Notes: generated by a model not told the origin, from the sequence alone. Shown: positions 1-9,586, counted from the stretch's first letter. The stretch: DNA of 64,000 bases from Sphingomonas folli (GCF_019429525.1 NZ_JAHXZL010000007.1:203612-267611), one strand, 5' to 3'. Numbers and translations are program-made.

Positions 1-1
1 C

Positions 2-355
2 TTCACGATCGATGCTAGCGGCATGCCGCCGGGGACGCACGGCGCGCACGTCCATATGGTCGGCCGCTGCGACCCGCCGGGTTTCGAGAGCGCGGGCGGC
101 CATTGGAATCCCACGCAGATGAAGCACGGCGCGATGAACCCGCAGGGGCCGCACCAGGGCGACCTGCCCAACCTCGTGATCGGCAACGACGGCCGCGGCA
201 CGATCGGGGCGACGATCCCCGGCGCGACGATGGCGGGGCTGCTCGACGCGGACGGCGCCGCGATGGTGATCCACGCCGGGCCGGACGACCTCAAGACCGA
301 CCCGAGCGGCAACTCGGGCGGGCGTATCGCCTGCGGGGTGTTCCAGGCGGGGTGA
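2..355 (+). CDS. sodC: Superoxide dismutase [Cu-Zn], C-terminal part (5' end outside window)
   Basis: The last 117 residues of a Cu/Zn superoxide dismutase, normally a periplasmic enzyme that converts superoxide to hydrogen peroxide and oxygen. Visible family marks are HGAHVH (metal-binding histidines), the nearby Cys in GRCDPP that forms the conserved disulfide, GGHWNP, the zinc-site stretch HQGDLPN, and the terminal GNSGGRIACGV that carries the second disulfide Cys. The frame is open from base 2 and ends at TGA 353-355. The signal peptide and start lie outside the window. The downstream neighbour is convergent, separated by a palindromic repeat. Confidence 0.93.
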   Translation, partial: FTIDASGMPPGTHGAHVHMVGRCDPPGFESAGGHWNPTQMKHGAMNPQGPHQGDLPNLVIGNDGRGTIGATIPGATMAGLLDADGAAMVIHAGPDDLKTDPSGNSGGRIACGVFQAG

Positions 356-391
356 GGAGGAGGGGGCAGCGCACTTTGCCCCCTCCACTGG

Positions 392-487
392 CGTCCTCCT
401 GAGCTCGTCTCAGGATCCACCGTGCCGCTTACTCAGCTGCCGAGGCGCCCGCGGGACAGTGGATCCTCAAACGAGTTCAGGAGGACG
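392..487. repeat. Long imperfect palindrome (REP-like), arms 29 bp
   Basis: Arms 392-420 and 459-487 are reverse complements with about three mismatches (start CGTCCTCCTGA, end GGATCCAC) around a 38-bp centre. It lies between convergent sodC and the MFS gene, so it may also end transcription from both sides. The arm sequence differs from the other palindromes in this window. Confidence 0.8.
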
Positions 488-533
488 TCGATATGGTGAG
501 GAGAGGTGGGCGTTCTACCCGAGCCACCTCACC

Positions 534-2084
534 TCACGCCGTCTCCCCTGCCGCCCGCGCGCGCGCCTCGCGCGTCCGCTCCGCCTCGGGCACCAGTCGA
601 TAGGCCGCGACGCCCGCCGCCACGCCCAACGGCACCACCGCCAGCAGCGCCAGCATGCCGGTGGAGAGGCTGCCGCTCAGCGTGGAGATCCGCCCCGCCA
701 GATAGGGCCCGAGCGCCAGTCCGATCAGCGTCGTGCCGATGAAGAAGTTGGCCGTCGCGGTCCCGCGCATCCGCGGCAATACCAGGTCCTGCGTCGCCGC
801 CGCGGCCGAGCCCAGCCCCCAGCTCGCCAGATATTGCGACGCGAACAGGCAGAGATAGAGCGTCAGCGGCGTGTGGGTGGTGAAGCCGACCGCCAGGAAC
901 GGCACTGGCAGCACCGCCCCGCACAGCACCGGCACCAGCCGCCCTGACGGGTTGGTCCGCCGCAGCCGATCGGCGATCAGCCCCCCGCTCGTCACGCCGA
1001 GGAAGCCCGACAGCGCCGCACCGCCGCCCAGGATCAGCCCCGCGCGCGCCGGCGACACCGCCAGCTCGCGCATCGCGTAGGGCGCCGCCCAAAAGGAGGC
1101 GGCGTAGCTCAGGAAGGCGTTCAGCCCATAGGCCACCACCACGCACAGGAAGGCGGGCGTGCCGACGATCAGCGTGAAGGTCGGCGGGTCGCGGTGGCGC
1201 AGCGCGCTCGCCCAGGAGAAGACCGCGTACACCCCGGTACCGACCGCGACCCACTGCGGCAGCGGCTCGCCCAGCGCGCGCAGCAGCGCCACCGTCGCGA
1301 CCACCGTCGCCAGCGCGACGAGGTTGGCCGCCAGCGCGCCGACGCCGCGCCGCGCCGCCGCGATCAGCGTGAGCGGGGGCAGGATCGTCAGCAGCTCGCT
1401 GCCGAAGGCGCGGAACGGCGCGGGGTGCGGCGGGGGCGGGGGCAACCGTTCGACCGCGCCGCGCACCGGCTCGCGCAGCGTCGCCACCAGCGCGGCGAGC
1501 AGCAGGCCGGGCAGCCCGACCGCGAGGAAGGCGGCCTGCCAGCCAGCGAGCCCGAGCGGCGGGTCGACGGGGAAGGCGCGCTGCCAGCCCTGGACCACCA
1601 GCCCGCCGACCAGCAGCGAGCAACCCCCGCCGACATAGATGCCGGCCGAGTAGATCGACAGAGCGGTGGCGCGCAGCTTGCGCAGGAAATAGTCCGAGAT
1701 CAGCGAATAGGCCGAGGGCGACGCGGTCGCCTCGCCGACCCCGACGCCGACGCGCGCCGCTGCGAGCTGCGTGCCCCCGCTCGCCAGGCCGGAGAGCGCG
1801 GTCATGGTCGACCAGATCGCCAACCCGAGGGTCATCAGCCGGACGCGGTGCCAGCTGTCGGCGAGGCGGCCCAGCGGGATGCCGAACAGCGCGTAGAAGA
1901 CTCCGAAGGCGGTGCCGTAGAGGAAGCCCAGGTCCTCGTCGCGCAGGCGGAGGTCGCGCTTGATGTCCTCGGCCAGGATCGAGATCACCTGCCGGTCGAC
2001 GAAGTTGAGGATGTAGACGACGAACAGGACCGCGAGAACGTACCACGCATAGCCGCTCGCGCGCTCGTCGCCGTCCGGGGTCAT
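534..2084 (-). CDS. MFS transporter, Spinster-like
   Basis: A 516-residue major facilitator superfamily permease. The first membrane segment is followed by NFVDRQVISIL, a signature of the Spinster-like group common in sphingomonads, then the MFS loop motif GIPLGRLADSW near residue 75. About twelve hydrophobic segments follow, and the middle loop is proline-rich (VERLPPPPP). The start is ATG 2084, with GGGAGG about nine bases upstream; an upstream extension of the frame carries no transporter sequence. The substrate cannot be read from the sequence. It stands alone, convergent with sodC. Confidence 0.87.
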   Translation of the reverse strand: MTPDGDERASGYAWYVLAVLFVVYILNFVDRQVISILAEDIKRDLRLRDEDLGFLYGTAFGVFYALFGIPLGRLADSWHRVRLMTLGLAIWSTMTALSGLASGGTQLAAARVGVGVGEATASPSAYSLISDYFLRKLRATALSIYSAGIYVGGGCSLLVGGLVVQGWQRAFPVDPPLGLAGWQAAFLAVGLPGLLLAALVATLREPVRGAVERLPPPPPHPAPFRAFGSELLTILPPLTLIAAARRGVGALAANLVALATVVATVALLRALGEPLPQWVAVGTGVYAVFSWASALRHRDPPTFTLIVGTPAFLCVVVAYGLNAFLSYAASFWAAPYAMRELAVSPARAGLILGGGAALSGFLGVTSGGLIADRLRRTNPSGRLVPVLCGAVLPVPFLAVGFTTHTPLTLYLCLFASQYLASWGLGSAAAATQDLVLPRMRGTATANFFIGTTLIGLALGPYLAGRISTLSGSLSTGMLALLAVVPLGVAAGVAAYRLVPEAERTREARARAAGETA

Positions 2085-2558
2085 GCCCGCTGCCTCCCGA
2101 TGCTTCTCGTTGGGGGGAGCGTAACAGAGGCGCGGCGGGAGGGAAGGGCCAGGCCGCCGATGTGGGGGGCGGTGGTAAAGGAGAGCGGAAAAGGCTGTCG
2201 TTCGGCGTCGACCGCCCTCCGCCTCTTCCCGATCGGGATCTTGCCCTTTAGAGCCGGTCTGGCCGCAGATCGCTGGTCCGCGATGGTCCATACCGCAGCC
2301 CCATCACGACCGTCGCCCCGGCGAAGGCCGGGGCCCAGGTGGGAAAGCCGGCGTGGGAGCCACGAGCGTCCCCAACCGGACCCCGGCTTACGCCGGGGTG
2401 ACGGGCAGTTGTCGGGGCGGGAGGCAGCTCGGTGAAGTAACGCGATCGCGTCATCTGCATTCCGCCCTGCCGAGCGCGCCGGCCACCCGCCTCATTGCAC
2501 CGCCGACACTTTCGTCCATGATCGCGCGCGTTCCACCATCCGCGGAGTCCTCCCCATC
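2085..2558. other. Intergenic region between divergent MFS and S9 peptidase genes
   Basis: A 474-bp stretch with no convincing gene. It must hold both divergent promoters, but I could not identify clear -35/-10 pairs. The main structure is the long palindrome at 2310-2404. Short frames crossing it have no recognisable protein features. Confidence 0.6.
2310..2404. repeat. Long palindromic intergenic repeat (CGTC-CCCGG type)
   Basis: Left arm from 2310 (CCGTCGCCCCGGCGAAGG...) and right arm ending at 2404 (...ACGCCGGGGTGACGG) match over about 24 bp in inverted orientation with two mismatches, spaced by about 46 bp. The layout matches the element at 48594-48687, suggesting one dispersed, non-coding family. 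Confidence 0.8.
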
Positions 2559-4634
2559 GTGCGTCCAGCGCTATCCCGCCTCGCCCTCTGCCTCGCCCTG
2601 CTCGCCGCCCCCGCCGCCGCGCAGCAGCCGCCCGCCGCCGCGCCGGCGGACGGTCCGACCCGCCGCTTCACCGGTGCCGACCTGTTCGGCCTGTCCGTCG
2701 CGAGCGACCCGCAGGTCAGCCCGGACGGCAGGACGATCGTCTACGTCCGCCGCTCGGGCGACATCATGACCGATCGCATGATGTCCTCGCTGTGGCTGAT
2801 CGACGTCGCCAGCGGGCGCCAGACGCCGTTCGCCACCGCTGGCAGCTCGCCGCGCTGGTCGCCCGACGGCACGCGGATCGCCTATGTCGCGGGCGACGGC
2901 GATCAGTCGCAACTGTTCGTGCGCTGGCTCGCCAGCGGCAGCAGCGCGCGCGTCACCTCGCTCCCCGGCGATCCCAGCGCGCTCGCCTGGTCGCCCGACG
3001 GCACCCGGCTCGCCTATGTCGCCACGGTCGCGGGCGAGGGCATGACGCTCGGCAAGCCGCCGGCCAGGCCCGAGGGTGCCAAATGGGCGCCGGGGCTCGA
3101 GGTGATCGACCGTGTCACCTATCGCAACGACGGCGCCGGCTATCGCAAGCCCGGCTATGCGCACCTGTTCGTCGTCGCCGCGGACGGCGGCGCGGCGCGC
3201 CAGCTGACCTACGGCCGCTTCGACGACGACGGTCCGCTGGGCTGGAGCCCGGACGGCCGCCGCCTCCTCTTCGCCGCGATCCGCGCCGGTGACACCGAGC
3301 GCGAGGTGCTCAACACCGACGTCCAGTCGGTCGACGTCGCGAGCGGCGCGGTCACCGCGCTGACCACGCGCCAGGGCCCCGACGCCAACGCGCGCTTCTC
3401 GCCCGACGGCCAGCGAGTCGCCTGGATCGGCTTCGACGATCACCGCCGCGGCTATGAGGATGCGCAGCTCTACGTCGGCGGCGCGGACGGCGCGGCGCCG
3501 CGTTCGCTCACCGGCTCGCTCGACCGCAGCGTCGAGGACGTGCAATGGGCCCGCGACGGGCGCAGCCTCTATGCCAGCTACGACGACCGCGGCCAGCGCA
3601 AGCTCGCGCGCGTCGGCACCGACGGCAAGCTCACCGTCCTCGCCGAGAACCTCCAGGGGAGCGGGCTCGACCGGCCCTATACCGGCGGCGACTTCTCGGT
3701 CGCGCGCGACGGCACCGTCGCCTACACCGGCGGCGACGCGGGCGCGCCCGCCGACGTCTGGGTGCTCGCCGGCGGCAAGCCGCGCCGCCTGACCCAGCTC
3801 AACGCGGTGATGACCGCCGCGAAGACGCTGGCCCCCGTGCGCAAGCTCAGCGTCACCGCGCCCGACGGCCGCGCCATCGACGCGTGGCTCGCCACGCCGC
3901 CGACGCGCGCCGCGGGGCAGCGCGTGCCGCTGATCCTCGAGATCCACGGCGGCCCGCACTCGGCCTACGGCCCGACCTTCGCCAGCGACGTCCAGCTCTA
4001 CGCCGCGGCGGGCTATGCGGTGCTGTGGGTCAACCCGCGCGGCTCGACCTCCTACGGCGCCGAGTTCGCCAACCTGATCGACAAGAACTATCCCTCCGCC
4101 GACTATGACGACCTGATGGCCGCGGTCGACGCCGCGATCGCCGACGGCACCGCCGACCAGGACGAGCTGTTCGTCACCGGCGGCTCGGGCGGCGGCGTGC
4201 TGACCGCCTGGATCGTCGGCAAGACGCACCGCTTCAAGGCGGCGGCGACGCAGAAGCCGGTGATCAACTGGCTCAGCGAGGCGCTGACGATGGACAACAC
4301 CACCTTCACCTCGCGCTATTGGTTCAGCAAATTGCCGTGGGAGGATCCGATGAGCTACTGGGTGCGCTCGCCGCTGAGCCTCGTCGGCAACGTCAAGACG
4401 CCGACGCTCGTGGTGGTGGGTAGCGAGGATTATCGCACCCCGGTGAGCGAGTCGGAGCAATATTATGCCGCGCTCCAGATCGCCGAGGTGCCGACCGCGT
4501 TGGTCAAGGTGCCCGGCGCGAGCCACGGCGGCTTCACGTCGCGGCCGTCGCAGTCGGCCGCCAAGGCGGCGGCGATCCTGGCGTGGTTCGACCGCTATCG
4601 TGGCCACGCCGCGACGGGCGCGGCGGCGAACTGA
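2559..4634 (+). CDS. Exported S9-family prolyl oligopeptidase / dipeptidyl aminopeptidase
   Basis: A 691-residue serine peptidase cleaving short peptides, probably periplasmic: the N-terminus (LCLALLAAPAAAQ) is a signal peptide with an AxA cleavage site. Residues ~40-400 contain beta-propeller repeats of the SPDG type (QVSPDGRTI, WSPDGTRIAYV, FSPDGQRVAW). The C-terminal alpha/beta-hydrolase domain has oxyanion-region HGGPHSAYG, nucleophile Ser543 in GGSGGG, the acid in VVGSEDYRTP and the histidine in GASHGGF, so the triad looks intact. The start is GTG 2559. It is monocistronic, divergent from the MFS gene. Confidence 0.93.
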   Translation: MRPALSRLALCLALLAAPAAAQQPPAAAPADGPTRRFTGADLFGLSVASDPQVSPDGRTIVYVRRSGDIMTDRMMSSLWLIDVASGRQTPFATAGSSPRWSPDGTRIAYVAGDGDQSQLFVRWLASGSSARVTSLPGDPSALAWSPDGTRLAYVATVAGEGMTLGKPPARPEGAKWAPGLEVIDRVTYRNDGAGYRKPGYAHLFVVAADGGAARQLTYGRFDDDGPLGWSPDGRRLLFAAIRAGDTEREVLNTDVQSVDVASGAVTALTTRQGPDANARFSPDGQRVAWIGFDDHRRGYEDAQLYVGGADGAAPRSLTGSLDRSVEDVQWARDGRSLYASYDDRGQRKLARVGTDGKLTVLAENLQGSGLDRPYTGGDFSVARDGTVAYTGGDAGAPADVWVLAGGKPRRLTQLNAVMTAAKTLAPVRKLSVTAPDGRAIDAWLATPPTRAAGQRVPLILEIHGGPHSAYGPTFASDVQLYAAAGYAVLWVNPRGSTSYGAEFANLIDKNYPSADYDDLMAAVDAAIADGTADQDELFVTGGSGGGVLTAWIVGKTHRFKAAATQKPVINWLSEALTMDNTTFTSRYWFSKLPWEDPMSYWVRSPLSLVGNVKTPTLVVVGSEDYRTPVSESEQYYAALQIAEVPTALVKVPGASHGGFTSRPSQSAAKAAAILAWFDRYRGHAATGAAAN

Positions 4635-4850
4635 GACGGGAGGGAACCGAGGCGACGGCGGGACGGGTCTCGGACGACGTCCGGGTCGCTGGCGGCGGCG
4701 ACATGCGGCGAGATGATGAACCCCATCCCGGACCTCACGCCCGGCGAAGCACGTCGCCGTCCGCGCCGCCGCCCCTCCCGGCGGGCTCGGGACATAGCTC
4801 GATGTACTTGAGATGACCCTATTTCGTTGCGAGGCGTTGGCTCGTAGAGG

Positions 4851-6416
4851 GTGAGACCGATGAGGATGGAGCCGCGCGACGAGACCAGTCTACTGGCGAC
4901 GCTCGCGCGTAAGAACGCGGTGCTCGAGGGCATCAACCGCATCTTCCACGAGGCGCTCACCGCCCCGTCCCTGGAAGCGCTCGGGCGTGTCTGCCTCCGC
5001 GTCGCCGAGGACGTGACCGGCGCGGCATTCAGCTTCATGGGCGAGATCGACCGCGCCACGGATACGCTCGACGAGATCGCGATCAGCGAGCGCGGCTGGA
5101 CCGCCTTCGAGGCGGCGAAGAGCGACTGGCCGCGCGGCAAGGTGCCCACCGGGCTGACGATCCACGGCCTCTACGGCCGCGTGCTGCGCGAGGGCAGGGG
5201 CCTCATCTTCAACGACGCCGCCACCCATGCCGACCGGATCGGCACGCCCGCCGGCCACCCGCCGCTGGCGAGCTTCCTCGGCGTGCCGCTGCATCAGAAC
5301 GGCGCGGTGATCGGCATGGTCGGGCTCGGCAACCGGCCCGGCGGTTTCCGCGACGAGGACCTCGCCGCCGCCGAGGAACTGGCGCCCGCGATCGTCCAGG
5401 CGCTGCGCAGCAAGCGCGCCGAGATGGCGCTGCGCGACAGTGAGGAACAGCGCCGCCTCACGCTCGAGCTGGTGCCCGCGATGCTGTGGCGCGTCGACCT
5501 CAACGGGTTGCGGATCGAGTCCAACCAGCAGTGGCACGCGATCACCGGTCAGACCGACGAGCAGGCCTCCGCCGGCGGCTGGATGGAGCTGATCCACCCG
5601 AGCGAGGCGGGTAAGGTGACTCGTGCCTTCCGCCGGGCCTATGCCGCCGGCGAGCCGGTGACGGTGCAGTGCCGCGTGCGTCAGGCCGAGGGAGGCTATC
5701 GCGCGCTACTGATCCGCCAGGTGCCGGTGCGCGACGACGCCGGCCAGATCACGCATTGGCTGGGCGCCGCGACCGACATCAGCGACATGCAGCTGCTCGA
5801 GGAGCGCCAGCGCGTGCTGGTCGCCGAGCTGCAGCATCGCGTCCGCAACATCCTCACCGTGGTCCGCTCGGTCTTCGCGCGGACCGTCGAGGGCGGCGAG
5901 TCGCTCGACGACGTCGCCGACCATTTCCGCGGCCGGCTCGACGCGCTGGCGCGCACCCAGGTGAGCGCGACGCTCAACGCCAGCGGCACGGTCGACCTCG
6001 AGAATCTGATCCGGGACGAGCTGCTGAGCGTCGGGGTGAGCGACGGGCCCGAGTTGAGCATCGCCGGCCCCGACGTGGCGCTGCCCGCCGGCGCGGTCGA
6101 GCTGCTCGGGCTCGCCGTCCACGAGCTCGCGACCAACGCCTTAAAATTCGGCGCCTTTCGCTCGCCGGGAGGGTCGCTCTCGATCACCTGGGATGTTAAT
6201 GTAGACGGAAGATCGGCGCGCCGGCTCGATCTTCGATGGACCGAGCAGGGAGTTCCCGCGGTGCCGGTCGGTGCGGCGCGGCAGGGATTCGGGACCGAGT
6301 TGATCGAGGAAGCGCTACCGTATCGGCTCGGTGCCGAGACCCGGCTCGAGTTCCGCGGCGGCGGCGTTCGCTGCACCATCGCGTTGCCGCTCAGCGGCGA
6401 CGAGGAAGGGGCATGA
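4851..6416 (+). CDS. HWE-family sensor histidine kinase (GAF-PAS-kinase)
   Basis: A soluble 521-residue sensor kinase without membrane segments. An N-terminal GAF domain (~residues 15-185) is followed by a PAS domain (~195-315, with a PAC-like end HWLGAATDISD) and an HWE kinase core: phosphate-accepting His329 in ELQHRVRNIL, N box HELATNALKFGA, and the WTEQG motif that gives the family part of its name. Start GTG 4851 or ATG 4860; a GAGG-type ribosome site lies just upstream. Its stop overlaps the receiver gene (ATGA), so the two are translationally coupled. GAF plus PAS suggests small-molecule, redox or light sensing; the ligand is unknown. Confidence 0.92.
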   Translation: MRPMRMEPRDETSLLATLARKNAVLEGINRIFHEALTAPSLEALGRVCLRVAEDVTGAAFSFMGEIDRATDTLDEIAISERGWTAFEAAKSDWPRGKVPTGLTIHGLYGRVLREGRGLIFNDAATHADRIGTPAGHPPLASFLGVPLHQNGAVIGMVGLGNRPGGFRDEDLAAAEELAPAIVQALRSKRAEMALRDSEEQRRLTLELVPAMLWRVDLNGLRIESNQQWHAITGQTDEQASAGGWMELIHPSEAGKVTRAFRRAYAAGEPVTVQCRVRQAEGGYRALLIRQVPVRDDAGQITHWLGAATDISDMQLLEERQRVLVAELQHRVRNILTVVRSVFARTVEGGESLDDVADHFRGRLDALARTQVSATLNASGTVDLENLIRDELLSVGVSDGPELSIAGPDVALPAGAVELLGLAVHELATNALKFGAFRSPGGSLSITWDVNVDGRSARRLDLRWTEQGVPAVPVGAARQGFGTELIEEALPYRLGAETRLEFRGGGVRCTIALPLSGDEEGA

Positions 6417-6796
6417 CGATGCCGGGCCGACTCGCTGGCAGACGGATATTGGTGGTCGAGGACGAATATTTCATCGCGTCCGACCTGCGTCGCGCCCTCG
6501 GCGCCGAGCAGGCGGTGGTGATCGGCCCGGTGAGCAGTCTCGCCGCCGGGCTGGAGCTGGCCGAGCGCGACGGCATCGATGCCGCGCTGCTCGACGTCAA
6601 TCTCGAGGGCGACTCGTCGCTCGCGATCGCCGACCGGCTCGCGGCGCGCGGCGTGCCGTTCGTCTTCGTGACCGGTTACGACGACTGGGCGCTGCCCGAC
6701 GCCTATCGCCACGTGCGGCGCGTGCCCAAGCCCTTCGCGGTGCCGACGGTGCTCGACGCGCTCGACCAATTACTCGCATCGGAGGAGAGGCCATGA
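6413..6796 (+). CDS. Single-domain response regulator (CheY-like receiver)
   Basis: A 127-residue protein consisting only of a receiver domain: acidic pair in VVEDEYF (residues 16-18), phospho-acceptor Asp61 in LLDVNLEG, Thr in FVTGYDD and the conserved Lys in PKPF. There is no output domain, so it probably passes phosphate on or acts through protein contacts, as usual for receivers paired with HWE kinases. It overlaps the kinase gene at its start and the Crp-type gene at its end, both as ATGA, which strongly implies a functional set. Frame choice is fixed by the receiver motifs. Confidence 0.92.
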   Translation: MTMPGRLAGRRILVVEDEYFIASDLRRALGAEQAVVIGPVSSLAAGLELAERDGIDAALLDVNLEGDSSLAIADRLAARGVPFVFVTGYDDWALPDAYRHVRRVPKPFAVPTVLDALDQLLASEERP

Positions 6797-7536
6797 TCCG
6801 TGCCGCCACCATCATCGACGATCGCCAGCCCGCGCTGCAGCGACTCGCCGCCCTGGCGCCGCTCGACGCCGAGGTGATCGACACGATCGTCGCCGCCTCG
6901 GCGCAGGCGCAGACGATCCGCGCGCGCCGCGAGCTGGTCAGCGAGGGGCGCGAGATCGCCGAGCCCGTGCTGCTGCTGCGCGGCTGGGCGGCGCGGGTGC
7001 GGCTACTGCCCGACGGCCGGCGCCAGTTCCTCAGCTTCCTCCTCCCCGGCGACGTGGTCGGCCACTGCCCGCAGCCGCGGCCGATCGCGGTGGCGACGAT
7101 CGTGGCGCTGACCGACGTGCTGGTCTGCGCCGCCCCCGCGGCCGCGCCCGGCTCGGTGCTCGACACCGTCTATGCGGTGGGCGACGCGCTCGACCAGGCC
7201 TATGTCCTGGCGCATGTCACCCGGCTCGGCCGGCTCAACGCCCAGGAGCGGATCGGCGACCTGCTGCTCGAGCTGCACGAGCGGCTGACGCTCAACGGCA
7301 TGGCGCGCGGCACCAGCTTCGACCTGCCGCTGACGCAGGAGACGCTCGCCGACGCGCTCGGCCTCACCTCGGTCCACGTCAACCGGATGGTGCAGCAGGC
7401 ACGACGCGAGAACGACCTGCAGTGGAAGGGCGGGCGCGTGACGCTGGTCGATCCGCCGGGACTGGCGCGCAAGATCGGCCGCCTGCCGGTGCGGGTCTCC
7501 GCGACGGTCGGGCCGCAGCCGACGCGAGGGCGATGA
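6793..7536 (+). CDS. Crp/Fnr-family transcriptional regulator
   Basis: A 247-residue regulator with an N-terminal cyclic-nucleotide-binding-like beta barrel (~residues 20-120, LRGWAARVRLLPDGRRQFLSFLLPGDVVG), a dimerisation helix and a C-terminal winged helix (~155-225) containing LPLTQETLADALGLTSVHVNRMV, the typical Crp/Fnr recognition helix. No Fnr-type cysteine cluster is visible, so an oxygen-sensing iron-sulfur cluster is unlikely. The start ATG 6793 overlaps the receiver stop. The gene is probably controlled with, or by, the kinase-receiver pair. Confidence 0.92.
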   Translation: MIRAATIIDDRQPALQRLAALAPLDAEVIDTIVAASAQAQTIRARRELVSEGREIAEPVLLLRGWAARVRLLPDGRRQFLSFLLPGDVVGHCPQPRPIAVATIVALTDVLVCAAPAAAPGSVLDTVYAVGDALDQAYVLAHVTRLGRLNAQERIGDLLLELHERLTLNGMARGTSFDLPLTQETLADALGLTSVHVNRMVQQARRENDLQWKGGRVTLVDPPGLARKIGRLPVRVSATVGPQPTRGR

Positions 7537-7571
7537 CGGCGCGGTGACCCCATCCGGCGCGCGGGGAGGAT

Positions 7572-8741
7572 CTACCCCTCCACCCGCCGCGCCCCCGCCT
7601 CGCGCACCGCGGCGAGCGTGGGCCAGCCGTTGACCGCCATCAGCAGGTCGGCCTCGGCGAGCAGGCATTTCAGCACGTGCGCGCAGCCGGCCGCGCCGCC
7701 GAGCGCCAGGCCGTAGCTGTACGGCCGACCGACGCCGACCAGGTCGGCGCCCAGCGCCACCGCCTTGACGATGTCAGTGCCGCTGCGGATCCCGCCGTCG
7801 AACCAGACCGGCACGCGCCCCGCCACCGCCGCCGCCATGTCGGGCAGCAGGTCGATCGCGGCGATGCCGCCGTTGGCCTGGCGTCCGCCGTGGTTGGAGA
7901 CGTAGACCGCGTCGGCGCCGCCGTCGATCGCGCGGCGCGCGTCGTCGGGGTGGCACAGCCCCTTGAGCACGATCGGCAGGCTGGTGAGCGAGCGCAGCCA
8001 CGCCAGATCGTCCCAGGTCAGCACCTGGCCGAACGTGGCCGCCCAGGTCATCACCGCGGCGCGGCGGTCCTCCTCCGGCGGGCGCGCCAGGAGCCGGCGG
8101 AACACCGGGTCGCTGAAGTAATTGGCCAGCACATGGCCGCGCAGCTGCGGGAAGTTGGCGGTGTTGAGATCGCGCGGGCGCCAGCCCGTCACCCAGGTGT
8201 CGAGCGTCACCACGATGGCGCGATAGCCCGCGGCCTCGGCGCGACCCACCAGGCTGGCGGCGAGGTCGCGATCGCGGGGCGTGTAGAGCTGGAACAGCGC
8301 GGGGGTCGCGCCGCCCGCCGCGATCACCGCCTCAAGCGGGTCGTTGGCGAGGGTCGAGGCGCACAGAGGCACGCCGGTCTCGGCCGCGGCGCGCGCGGCG
8401 GCGAGGTCGCCGTGCGAGTCCGGCGTGCACAGGCCAGTGACTCCGATCGGTGCCATGAACAGCGGTGCCGCCAGCCGCGTGCCGAACAGGTCGGCGGAGA
8501 GATCGCGCCGCGTGCCGTCGATCATCATCCGCGGCACCATGCCCCAGTGCGCGAAGGCGCTGGCATTGCGGCGCTGAGTCAGCTCGTCGCCGCAGCCGCC
8601 CTGGACGTAGGTGAGCAGCGAGGTCGGCATCGCCGCCTCCGCACGCTGCTCCAGCGTGGCGAAGTCGACCGGCCACTCCGGCACGATCCCCTCCAAGCCG
8701 GCGAGATAGATCGCCAGCTGATAGTCGCCGAACTGCGCCAT
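7572..8741 (-). CDS. FMN-dependent alpha-hydroxy-acid oxidizing protein (lactate 2-monooxygenase-like)
   Basis: A 389-residue enzyme of the glycolate oxidase / L-lactate dehydrogenase superfamily, which oxidises 2-hydroxy acids with FMN. Visible motifs are PIGVTGLCTPDSH, the FMN-binding PIVLKG, the catalytic region SNHGGRQ (active-site His and substrate-binding Arg) and FDGGIRSGTDIVKA, followed by GRPYSYGLA. The TYVQGGCGDE start of the domain is close to that of lactate monooxygenases. Start is ATG 8741. Its stop is close to the convergent Crp-type gene. The exact 2-hydroxy acid is not determinable. Confidence 0.88.
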   Translation of the reverse strand: MAQFGDYQLAIYLAGLEGIVPEWPVDFATLEQRAEAAMPTSLLTYVQGGCGDELTQRRNASAFAHWGMVPRMMIDGTRRDLSADLFGTRLAAPLFMAPIGVTGLCTPDSHGDLAAARAAAETGVPLCASTLANDPLEAVIAAGGATPALFQLYTPRDRDLAASLVGRAEAAGYRAIVVTLDTWVTGWRPRDLNTANFPQLRGHVLANYFSDPVFRRLLARPPEEDRRAAVMTWAATFGQVLTWDDLAWLRSLTSLPIVLKGLCHPDDARRAIDGGADAVYVSNHGGRQANGGIAAIDLLPDMAAAVAGRVPVWFDGGIRSGTDIVKAVALGADLVGVGRPYSYGLALGGAAGCAHVLKCLLAEADLLMAVNGWPTLAAVREAGARRVEG

Positions 8742-8820
8742 CCTCGCTCTCCCATCGTCGCGCGAGTGTACGCGAGTTCGGGAAGCGGTTCCACGGCTTC
8801 GCGACGGACGGCGGACGCGA

Positions 8821-8848
8821 GAAGGGCCGGGATCGCTCCCGGCCCTTC
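8821..8848 (-). terminator. Strong hairpin downstream of rplA
   Basis: A perfect 12-bp inverted repeat, GAAGGGCCGGGA / TCCCGGCCCTTC with a four-base loop, lies 42 bases after the rplA stop. There is no clear T-run, as is common in high-GC genomes, so termination is inferred from position and stem strength. Confidence 0.65.
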
Positions 8849-8889
8849 GCTGTTCGATCGTCGCGGCCCCGGCGAGCCGGGGCGGGGGG

Positions 8890-9582
8890 TCAGGCGCCCG
8901 CGACCTCGGCGACGTCGACCTTGATCCCCGGGCCCATCGTCGAGCTGACGGCGATCTTCTTGACGTACTTGCCCTTGGCGCCCGACGGCTTGGCCTTCAC
9001 CACCGCGTCGACCAAAGCGTCGAAGTTGCGGCGCAGGTCCTCGGCACCGAAGCTCGCCTTGCCGATGCCCGAGTGGATGATGCCGGCCTTCTCGACGCGA
9101 TACTCGACCTGACCGCCCTTGGCGGCCTTCACCGCCTCGGCCACGTTCATCGTCACCGTGCCCAGCTTGGGGTTCGGCATCAGGCCCTTGGGGCCGAGCA
9201 CCTTGCCCAGGCGGCCGACGACGCCCATCATGTCCGGGGTCGCGATGCAGCGGTCGAAGTCGATCGTGCCACCCTGGACCGTCTCCATCAGGTCCTCGGC
9301 CCCGACCACGTCCGCACCCGCGGCGCGCGCCTCGTCGGCCTTGGCGCCGCGCGCGAACACGCCGACGCGGACGGTCTTGCCGGTGCCCGCGGGCAGCGTG
9401 ACGACGCCGCGGACCATCTGGTCGGCGTGGCGCGGATCGACGCCGAGGTTCAGCGCGATCTCGATCGTCTCGTCGAACTTGGACGACGCGTTCTGCTTCG
9501 CCAGCGCGATCGCCTCGTCAACGCCGTGCAGCTTCTCACGGTCGATCGTCCAGGCCTTCTGCTTCTTGCTCACCTTCGCCAC
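8890..9582 (-). CDS. rplA: 50S ribosomal protein L1
   Basis: A 230-residue ribosomal protein L1 that builds the mobile L1 stalk near the tRNA exit site. The sequence begins [11 protein letters not shown] and contains the family signature spanning [21 protein letters not shown] and the conserved [13 protein letters not shown]. Length is normal. It follows rplK by four bases and is presumably co-transcribed. In other bacteria L1 also represses translation of the L11 operon; I could not identify a leader site with confidence. Confidence 0.98.
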   Translation of the reverse strand: MAKVSKKQKAWTIDREKLHGVDEAIALAKQNASSKFDETIEIALNLGVDPRHADQMVRGVVTLPAGTGKTVRVGVFARGAKADEARAAGADVVGAEDLMETVQGGTIDFDRCIATPDMMGVVGRLGKVLGPKGLMPNPKLGTVTMNVAEAVKAAKGGQVEYRVEKAGIIHSGIGKASFGAEDLRRNFDALVDAVVKAKPSGAKGKYVKKIAVSSTMGPGIKVDVAEVAGA

Positions 9583-9586
9583 GGCC

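Noticed and set aside
2571..4607. 678-codon open frame on the minus strand
   Set aside because: It is the exact antisense of the S9 peptidase; Arg/Gly/Ala-rich composition and no motifs, typical of high-GC shadow frames.
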